NCBI GenBank assembly: GCA_030037515.1 | Contig: JASHRE010000806.1 | Location: 1-13,274, forward strand | Origin: Candidatus Sulfotelmatobacter sp. | GTDB taxonomy: Bacteria > Acidobacteriota > Terriglobia > Terriglobales > Acidobacteriaceae | Length of the DNA: 13,274 nucleotides | Direction of reading: 5' to 3' | Part shown: positions 8,130-13,274 of the stretch, piece after piece | Numbering within the stretch: the stretch's first letter is position 1 | Layout of the letters: every line of letters begins with the position of its first letter | The notes under the pieces: generated by a model | The model's input: the letters and a program-made list of their open reading frames with translations, nothing else | Database searches by the model: none | What the model was told of the DNA's origin: nothing | Program-made: the position numbers and the translations under genes

Positions 8130-8184
8130 TTCAGCTTCTCCGTATGCTGCTGAATACCACTTAAGTGATATTCGAAAAGCTGAA
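8130..8184. repeat. Outer inverted repeat enclosing the palindrome
   Basis: Arms TTCAGCTTCTC (8130-8140) and GAAAAGCTGAA (8174-8184) pair at 10 of 11 positions, with one C-A mismatch. The right arm directly abuts the inner palindrome. Transcribed, the region could fold into a long branched hairpin at the end of the regulator transcript, but no T-tract follows, so a classical intrinsic terminator is doubtful. Confidence 0.5.
8152..8173. promoter_or_regulatory. 22-bp near-perfect palindrome, candidate operator
   Basis: Left half GAATAcCACTT and right half AAGTGaTATTC are complementary at 10 of 11 positions with no spacer; only C8157/A8168 fails to pair. It lies between the response regulator stop and the DoxX-like gene, about 90 bases before the latter's start. 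A perfect ten-base core (CACTTAAGTG) with no loop is typical of a dimeric protein-binding site. Its left half recurs in inverted orientation at 8749-8759. Confidence 0.6.
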
Positions 8185-8247
8185 TTTCGGGTGATTCGCC
8201 ACGCTCACACAGACGCTATGTTTCGAAGAGCGCCTTAATGTGGCATT

Positions 8248-8254
8248 GGAGGAG
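8248..8254 (+). promoter_or_regulatory. Strong ribosome binding site before a TTG start
   Basis: GGAGGAG is close to the ideal anti-Shine-Dalgarno sequence and ends eight bases before TTG 8263. It decides the start of the DoxX-like gene. Confidence 0.75.
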
Positions 8255-8262
8255 ACTCGCCC

Positions 8263-8667
8263 TTGCAGCGGTGGTACACGAAATTCCCGAGTGGCTGGCC
8301 GGGGTTTGGCCTCCTGATTCTGCGAATCGCCATGGCCAGTAAGCTTCTCGTAGAAGGCTCCGCTTGTTTGCTCGGATCTCATGGTCCGGACTCGTTAACT
8401 ACACTTTTGGGGGCGCTCACGATGGGAGCCGGAGCCTGCTTTGTGCTTGGCTTTCTCACTCCTCTGGTGGCGGGAGTTTCAGCGCTGGGCGAGACCGTGG
8501 TTTATTTGTGGCACCCGGTTTGGGCCGCCTCGTTCTCGGACTTTTCGAGTTTCGAAATGATCGCTGTCGCAATTGCCATTGTTCTCCTGGGTCCGGGTGC
8601 CCTCTCGCTGGATGCCTATATTTTTGGCCGACGCAAGATCGTCATTGCCCGCATTGCAAAGTCCTAG
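8263..8667 (+). CDS. DoxX-like small membrane protein
   Basis: 134 residues starting at TTG. Four hydrophobic segments at about 14-36, 45-63, 65-83 and 98-113 match the four-helix DoxX family, as do the short basic N-terminus and the GLLILRIAMA-type first helix. Members are linked to quinone or redox and stress functions, but none can be assigned here. The gene sits between the response regulator and the sigma-54 activator, with a palindrome upstream and a copy of its half-site downstream, so it may be controlled together with one of them. The ORF ends in a basic tail (FGRRKIVIARIAKS) likely to be cytoplasmic. Confidence 0.8.
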   Translation: MQRWYTKFPSGWPGFGLLILRIAMASKLLVEGSACLLGSHGPDSLTTLLGALTMGAGACFVLGFLTPLVAGVSALGETVVYLWHPVWAASFSDFSSFEMIAVAIAIVLLGPGALSLDAYIFGRRKIVIARIAKS

Positions 8668-8748
8668 ATTTCCCCTGTTCGCTCTGCTTGTTCCCTCAAT
8701 CAATTTTTCGGGACCTTCCGCCGGGATTATCTCGCTCCAAATATCCGA

Positions 8749-8759
8749 AAGTGGTATTC
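8749..8759 (+). promoter_or_regulatory. Second copy of the AAGTGGTATTC half-site
   Basis: AAGTGGTATTC here is the exact reverse complement of the left half of the palindrome at 8152-8162 and differs by one base from its right half. It lies 110 bases before the sigma-54 activator start, in the gap after the DoxX-like gene. Only one half-site is present; the flanking TCCGAA at 8744 and 8758 forms a 14-base-spaced direct repeat. Confidence 0.5.
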
Positions 8760-8869
8760 CGAAGACATCCCACGGGAATAGAAAAAAAACTGCTTATGGC
8801 AAGATGCGCTTCGATCGGAACTGCCGCATAGTACTCCCATCAAAGATTCAGGTCGCAGTGGAGATTGCA

Positions 8870-10387
8870 ATGAGCTACTCAGTTTCTGAAGTCAAAGCAA
8901 CTTCGATTGGCGCTGATGCAGGGCCGATATTTGTCCATCCTCACTTTGACCAGCCCGAGTCTTCCATCATGGACGTTCAGGCTCTCGAAAACCTGATGAA
9001 CATGGACTCGGTCCTCTATGTCAGCGCTCGTCACATCGAGCAGGTGATGGATGCGGTGCCGCAGCACATGTTCATCCTCGATCAAAATGCAGCGGTGTCT
9101 TTCGTCAATCGTGCCGCACGCCAATATCTCGGACCAATTGAGGCCGTCAGCCCCACCGAGCGGCTCCGCGCGATTATTCATCCCGACGATTTTGACGCGC
9201 TTTCCGGCGCATACCAAGACGCCATCGAGCTTGGAATTTCGATCGAAGCCGAGGCTCGTGTGCGAAACAATAACGGCCAATACCGCTGGTTCCTCCACCA
9301 TCTGTTCCCTCTGTGTGATGAACGGGGCAAGGTCATTCGCTGGTGCGGCACACGGACTGACATTCATGATCAGCGCGAATCCAAAGAACAGGCTCAGCGT
9401 GAAAATATTGCGCTCCGGGAACAGCTCGATATCGCATCGACGTTCCAGGAGATTGTCGGGACATCGCCTTGCCTGAAAGCGGTGCTGGCGCGCGTCGCCA
9501 AAGTTGCACCGACCGATTCCACGGTGCTGATTACGGGCGAGACTGGTACCGGCAAAGAGCTGATTGCGCGCGCGCTTCACAAGCACTCCGATCGCGCAAA
9601 TCGCCCGTTTGTAAGCGTCAACTGTGCTGCGATCCCAAAGGATCTGATCGCTTCTGAACTGTTTGGACACGAGAAAGGGGCTTTCACGGGAGCCCTGCAG
9701 CGCCGGATCGGCCGATTTGAGCTGGCCGAGGGAGGCACGCTCTTCCTCGATGAAATCGGAGAGCTTCCGGCTGAGACGCAGATTGCGTTGCTGCGCGTTT
9801 TGCAGGAACGCGAATTTCAGCGGGTCGGCGGCAATCAAACCATTCGCACCAACGTGCGCATCATTGCCGCTACGCACCGGGATCTGCCGGCGGCCATCGA
9901 GGCCGGCTCATTCCGCAGCGACCTGTTCTATCGCATTAACGTGGTTCCACTGGAAATCCCGGCCCTACGGGAGCGCGAGGAAGACGTTCGGCAGCTGGTG
10001 GAATATTTCATCGATCGCTTCGCCACCAAGACCGGGAAGCACATACGGCACATCGAAAAGAAGAGCCTGGATCGCCTGCAGTCCTATTCGTGGCCGGGCA
10101 ACATTCGCGAACTCCAGAATGTCATCGAGCGCTCGGTGATCCTCTGCGACTCTGAAACCTTTTCGGTGGATGAGAGCTGGCTGTCGACCGCGCCGCGCTC
10201 CAGTCGGCCACTGGCGCAGGAGATGATCAAACAGGAAAAGGAATCGATCGAAGCGGCGCTGTCTGAATGCAAGGGCCGGGTTTCCGGTCCTTCCGGAGCC
10301 GCAGCTAAGCTGGGCATGCCGCCCTCTACGCTGGATTCGAAAATCAGGGCGCTTAAGATCGACAAATACCGCTTCTGCACCAACTAG
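8870..10387 (+). CDS. PAS-containing sigma-54-dependent transcriptional activator
   Basis: 505 residues. After about 52 residues without a recognisable domain comes a PAS domain (about 53-167, with IHPDDFDAL and a WFLHHLFPLCDERGKV strand pair), then the sigma-54 AAA+ domain (about 194-415). Walker A is GETGTGKE (223-230), the sigma-54 contact loop GAFTGA is intact (270-275), Walker B is GGTLFLDE (288-295), an arginine-finger region FRSDLFYRINV is present and WPGNIREL follows. A Fis-type helix-turn-helix closes the protein (about 465-500, GAAAKLGMPPSTLDSKI). There is no receiver domain, so control is probably by ligand or redox state at PAS rather than by phosphorylation. Start: ATG 8870 has TGGAGA six bases upstream; the frame stays open further upstream into the DoxX-like gene but without a recognisable domain. 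No clear GG-N10-GC promoter was found in the intergenic regions, so its targets are unknown. Confidence 0.93.
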   Translation: MSYSVSEVKATSIGADAGPIFVHPHFDQPESSIMDVQALENLMNMDSVLYVSARHIEQVMDAVPQHMFILDQNAAVSFVNRAARQYLGPIEAVSPTERLRAIIHPDDFDALSGAYQDAIELGISIEAEARVRNNNGQYRWFLHHLFPLCDERGKVIRWCGTRTDIHDQRESKEQAQRENIALREQLDIASTFQEIVGTSPCLKAVLARVAKVAPTDSTVLITGETGTGKELIARALHKHSDRANRPFVSVNCAAIPKDLIASELFGHEKGAFTGALQRRIGRFELAEGGTLFLDEIGELPAETQIALLRVLQEREFQRVGGNQTIRTNVRIIAATHRDLPAAIEAGSFRSDLFYRINVVPLEIPALREREEDVRQLVEYFIDRFATKTGKHIRHIEKKSLDRLQSYSWPGNIRELQNVIERSVILCDSETFSVDESWLSTAPRSSRPLAQEMIKQEKESIEAALSECKGRVSGPSGAAAKLGMPPSTLDSKIRALKIDKYRFCTN

Positions 10388-10653
10388 CTTGACTGCTTGG
10401 TTATTCCTTACTACTCGTCCGGTTCGCGAGGCCGGACGAGCACATTTTCACTCGACCGCGCTGTCCTCACTGTCATGCAGAGCGGAGAATGAGATCGCGG
10501 AGGCGGACTCGCTGGCAGTCGAAGCGTCCTTACCCAAACGCGTTGCCGCCAGGCCGGAGCTTTTGACAACTGCAGAGATATCCGGGAAATAGGTGCTAGA
10601 TGAGCTCCTCCGCTCCGGTTTGAGACCAACCCGCGTTTTCTTCCTGACCGGAT
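10388..10653. other. Convergent intergenic gap, no gene recognised
   Basis: 266 bases between the converging stops of the activator and the channel-like gene. A GC-rich hairpin occupies 10414-10440. Short open frames on both strands show no family signature and are probably chance. Confidence 0.5.
10414..10440 (+). terminator. Perfect 9-bp hairpin after the sigma-54 activator
   Basis: Arms CTCGTCCGG and CCGGACGAG pair perfectly around a nine-base loop, 26 bases after the activator stop. The sequence after it (CACATTTTC) has only a short T-run, so termination efficiency is uncertain. Its place between converging genes supports a terminator role. Confidence 0.55.
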
Positions 10654-11418
10654 TTACGACGATAAACTGGCGCTGAGGAGCACTGCGCGTTCCGCGCCAA
10701 CACTCTCATCGAGAACAAGGCCATTGGTCTCGTGAATCGAGCGTCGTGCTCTCTCAGGGTTATAACTCGACACCAGCCGCGCGACCACCACCGCTATGAA
10801 GAAGATGCCTGACATACTCTCGAACGCGGCAACCATCCGCACATAGGGATTGAGTGGCGCAATCCCGCCGGAACCCACGCTGGTCAAAGTGACCATGCTG
10901 AAGTAGAGAAATGTTCCGTTCTGCGTGTACGGAATTACCTGGTTGAACGCGTTGTCGACGACTCGATTCAGAATCCAATAGAGCTGCGCAAACGACGACG
11001 CAATCACCAGATAGCTGATGAACGCCTCGGAAATGGCATGTCGCGAATTATGAAACTCGCCACGGAAGTGAGCGAATATCGCCCACAAGATTGAGCACGA
11101 AAACAGCAGCCTCACAACCGGGGATAAGTTGGCATAAATTTCGTCCCGGTGCCCGAATGCTTCGACCATCCTGGCAATCATCCACAGCCCTGCGACGGGG
11201 AGCACGACCCGGCGAACGATCTTGGGGTTCGCCATCTGGCTGATGCCCACCGCCACCATCGCCAACACGGCAAGCCCGAGCGCTGCGCCGGCCTGAGGAT
11301 GGGCATCGGCGAGCGGAGAAGCCAGCATTTCCGCGATCAGCGCCCACATCAGAATCTGAACGCGGTGCCGGTAGAAAAATCGCTTGGACCGCGCTTCGAT
11401 TCGCATCAGAGTTGGCAT
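10654..11418 (-). CDS. Six-helix ion-channel-like membrane protein with altered filter
   Basis: 254 residues. Hydrophobic segments at about 21-38, 43-61, 68-86, 102-118, 130-150 and 192-217 give six membrane helices, with a pore helix before the last (168-178). The filter region reads TLTSVGSGGIAPLNP, which aligns with the K+ channel pattern TLTTVGYGDI.P, so the fold is the Ion_trans_2 type. The Tyr and Asp of GYGD are replaced by Ser and Gly (GSGG at 182-185), so K+ selectivity is doubtful. There is no arginine-rich voltage sensor and no cytoplasmic ligand domain. The start at 11418 is chosen because AGGAG lies six bases upstream; a longer frame to 11472 would overlap the DUF2950 gene. The gap to that gene is 35 bases, so the two are probably co-transcribed. 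Confidence 0.8.
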   Translation of the reverse strand: MPTLMRIEARSKRFFYRHRVQILMWALIAEMLASPLADAHPQAGAALGLAVLAMVAVGISQMANPKIVRRVVLPVAGLWMIARMVEAFGHRDEIYANLSPVVRLLFSCSILWAIFAHFRGEFHNSRHAISEAFISYLVIASSFAQLYWILNRVVDNAFNQVIPYTQNGTFLYFSMVTLTSVGSGGIAPLNPYVRMVAAFESMSGIFFIAVVVARLVSSYNPERARRSIHETNGLVLDESVGAERAVLLSASLSS

Positions 11419-11453
11419 GAGAAGCTCCTGTTCGCCTCGACCCCAGTTCTCTG

Positions 11454-12410
11454 TCACTCGACCGGTGACCAATCGTCGGTTGGATTGAATTCCTGAATCG
11501 ATGCCGCAATCTTCGTTGTGTCAGGGCCCCAATCTCTCTCATACACGATGCCATCGCTGCCTATCACAAAAGTCATAATGCCCGTTTCGGCGTATTCGAC
11601 GGGCGTTGCCAGGATGGCGAACCCTCCCGTCATTTTCCCGTTCACCACATAGCTCATCGCTCCGCCGGGAGCACCGTCGCCTTGAGCTGTGAGGATGCTA
11701 AACGAGTAGCCATCGATCACCAGGGGTTGATCCGGAGAAAGCGACGCGACTGAAGACTTGGGTAGCTCGCTGAGGCTCGCCAGGGGACTGGAACCTTGCA
11801 ATTCCGACGCCGGCCAATACAAGCCATTCTGTTTCCCCGGGCTGCTGATGATGTGCTGCGCGTACTGAGCCAACTCGCCCCCGCTAGCAAGGTAGACCTC
11901 TTGCGCATTGGCAAGCGCGTGGCAGTTATCTATAGTCAACAGCTCGTTCCGTCCGATGTCGCGCGCCCGGATCTCTTCTGCGCCGGCGACGCCATCGAAA
12001 TACCACTTGCCGGACGCATTCTTGGCGAGCGGCACTGGAAATGCGAAGTTGTCGACGCCAATGTAGAGCATGCGACTACCGTCCGTCATATCCACCCAGC
12101 GGTTCATCTTTTGGTACTTGGAGGCAAAGGCTCCCATCGCCGTTTTCTCTGCCTGCTCATCTGCGGAGATCATGAGAATCTTTGGGTCGATCCCCAGAAT
12201 TTTTCGAACGCTCTGTTCGTCGCCGCGTTTGGCGGCCCCAGCCAGCGCCGCGCTGGCCTGCTCCGGAGACGAAAAGGTAAGTTGAGGAGTGTAGGCTCGC
12301 GCCGAACTCCCCGTACCGAGCCTACCCACCACCAGCACCACCGCGGCGATGGCGAGCAATACGGCCAGCCCGGCCTGCTTTAGTTTCTTTGCGTTCACAT
12401 TCGATTGCAT
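11454..12410 (-). CDS. DUF2950 family envelope protein
   Basis: 318 residues. A hydrophobic segment at about 13-29 serves as signal peptide or anchor, and the rest is predicted periplasmic. DUF2950 hallmarks are visible in order: TFSSPEQA (45-52), the FPVPL...GKWYFDG.AG..EI...IGRNEL block (124-157), a YA....SSPGKQNGLYWP block (183-200), ILTAQG..APGGA.SYVVNGKM.GGFA (239-264), GIMTF.IGSDG.VYERD.GPDT (277-298). Length fits the family. The function of DUF2950 is unknown; genes of this family commonly lie beside DUF3300 genes, as here (62-base gap). The start at 12410 is set by TGGAGA six bases upstream rather than the longer frame to 12458. Confidence 0.9.
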   Translation of the reverse strand: MQSNVNAKKLKQAGLAVLLAIAAVVLVVGRLGTGSSARAYTPQLTFSSPEQASAALAGAAKRGDEQSVRKILGIDPKILMISADEQAEKTAMGAFASKYQKMNRWVDMTDGSRMLYIGVDNFAFPVPLAKNASGKWYFDGVAGAEEIRARDIGRNELLTIDNCHALANAQEVYLASGGELAQYAQHIISSPGKQNGLYWPASELQGSSPLASLSELPKSSVASLSPDQPLVIDGYSFSILTAQGDGAPGGAMSYVVNGKMTGGFAILATPVEYAETGIMTFVIGSDGIVYERDWGPDTTKIAASIQEFNPTDDWSPVE

Positions 12411-12472
12411 TTTCAATCTCCATCTATGATTTCCGAGTTTTGCCTTCGTCGTCCTCACTCGATCTGGGTCAG

Positions 12473-13274
12473 TTACCGACGGCGCCCACCGCCTCCGCCG
12501 AAGAAACGATGTCCCATGGAGACGTGTTGTATATGCGGCTGTCTTCCCGCCATGCTGGAGCGGCCGCGATTGCTTTCCATGCGGTTCGCCGCGCCATCTC
12601 CGCTAAAGTGGGAGCGGTTCTGCTCGGCGTCGCCGAAACCGCTGTTGCCGCTGCGGTTTTGGCCGAACATTTGCCGGCCGCCATTGTTCGCCTGGTAGCC
12701 GCTATGCTGAATCCCGCCGCTGCCACCGATTGGCCCATGATTTCCATTGTTCCCATTCGGGGTGTTCGTCCCCGCGCCTTTCTCGGAGTGCCAGCCGCCA
12801 TCGGGACCGAAATATCCATTGGGGTGATAGCCGCCGTTCGGTCCGTAGTGCGTATCTTCACCAGGCTTGTAATTGCCCTCGGGGTGGAACGCTCCGTTGG
12901 CGCTATACCACGCATGGTTTCGGCCTCCCGTGGCTCCTCCGGCCCAGCGGTGGTAGCCGTTGTAGTTGGAGTTGTTCCAGGTGTGGTTGTTGATGTAGGT
13001 GGAGTGGTTGTAGATGATCGTTGTCGATCCTCCACCGCCGCAGCAGCCCCAATGGAGGCCCCAGGCGTGCCATCCCCAGCCGAAACCACCACCCCAGCCG
13101 CCTCCACCGAACCAGGCGCCAATCGTGATCGGCGCTCCAAAATAAATTCCGACTGACGCCACGGGCAGCGGCGGTGGCACGTAGTACGGCACCACGACGG
13201 GCGCGCCGTAAACAATGGTCGGATTATATTGAGGAACATAGATGACCTGCGGATTCGCCGGCTGAATCACGATC
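12473..13274 (-). CDS. DUF3300 family protein, C-terminal part, cut by window edge
   Basis: About 266 residues are visible; the frame is still open at the right edge, so the true start lies outside. The visible start, VIQPANPQVIYVPQYNPTIVYG, shown here as IQPANPQVIYVPQYNP, is the typical DUF3300 core. It is followed by a proline/valine-rich stretch and a Gly/Trp-rich segment (AWFGGGGWGGGFGWGWHAWG), which in the family may cross or line the envelope. The tail is low-complexity, rich in Gly, Asn, His and Ser, with GP.GG[YW]H-type repeats (YGPNGGYHPNGYFGPDGGWH), and ends in a Gly/Arg run. A Cys pair lies in the Gly-rich part. Function is unknown. It is probably the first or an early gene of the leftward operon with DUF2950 and the channel-like gene. 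Confidence 0.88.
   Translation of the reverse strand, partial: IVIQPANPQVIYVPQYNPTIVYGAPVVVPYYVPPPLPVASVGIYFGAPITIGAWFGGGGWGGGFGWGWHAWGLHWGCCGGGGSTTIIYNHSTYINNHTWNNSNYNGYHRWAGGATGGRNHAWYSANGAFHPEGNYKPGEDTHYGPNGGYHPNGYFGPDGGWHSEKGAGTNTPNGNNGNHGPIGGSGGIQHSGYQANNGGRQMFGQNRSGNSGFGDAEQNRSHFSGDGAANRMESNRGRSSMAGRQPHIQHVSMGHRFFGGGGGRRR

Noticed and set aside
8755..8780. Inverted repeat TATTCC-N14-GGAATA before an A-run
   Set aside because: Six-base arms and a 14-base spacer are weak, and the following A-run is on the wrong strand for a plus-strand terminator.
8879..9877. 332-codon open frame on the minus strand
   Set aside because: It lies wholly antisense to the sigma-54 activator; long antisense frames are common opposite AAA+ activators because of codon use. 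It has no domain of its own and no supporting start site.
10389..10629. Short frames on both strands in the convergent gap
   Set aside because: Low-complexity Arg/Ser/Ala sequences without homology signature; one runs through the hairpin.
12389..13156. 255-codon plus-strand frame and a 256-codon minus-strand frame over the DUF3300 tail
   Set aside because: Both overlap the DUF3300 gene in other frames and consist of Ala/Val/Thr runs produced by its repetitive, GC-rich codons.

Overview
The window looks like a chromosomal segment of a Gram-negative bacterium, most likely an Acidobacteriota member. The sequence evidence is lipoprotein and secretory signal peptides, a HEAT-repeat secreted protein, a propeller-type sensor kinase paired with a NarL-type regulator, and a DUF3300/DUF2950 gene pair. 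This placement rests on gene style, not on a marker gene. No rRNA, tRNA, CRISPR array, transposase or integrase was seen. Both ends cut through genes.

Layout. (1) 1-1116, minus: N-terminal 372 residues of a secreted prolyl oligopeptidase (S9A), cut at the left edge. (2) 1477-2957, minus: a two-gene unit coupled by an ATGA overlap, made of a small secreted helical protein followed by a HEAT-repeat protein. (3) 3275-8113, plus: a tightly packed three-gene signalling unit. It comprises a lipoprotein with a GH16-like domain, a 1053-residue sensor histidine kinase with about 14 periplasmic propeller blades plus a Y_Y_Y domain, and a NarL/FixJ response regulator. The first two genes overlap by 32 bases and the last two by 4. 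(4) 8263-10387, plus: a DoxX-like membrane protein and a PAS-AAA+-HTH sigma-54-dependent activator. (5) 10654-13274, minus: a putative operon running in from the right edge, with DUF3300 (partial), DUF2950 and a six-helix ion-channel-like protein. Units 4 and 5 converge over a short gap holding a GC-rich hairpin.

How they may work together. The unit 3 lipoprotein probably sits on the outer membrane and may bind or cut a polysaccharide. The kinase propellers would then read a periplasmic ligand and pass phosphate from His827 to Asp59 of the regulator. This is inference from gene overlap and domain content.

The most notable non-coding signal is a 22-base near-perfect palindrome just after the response regulator, with arms GAATAcCACTT and AAGTGaTATTC. 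Its left half recurs exactly, as AAGTGGTATTC, in front of the sigma-54 activator gene. This suggests that one regulator may control both the DoxX gene and the activator gene.
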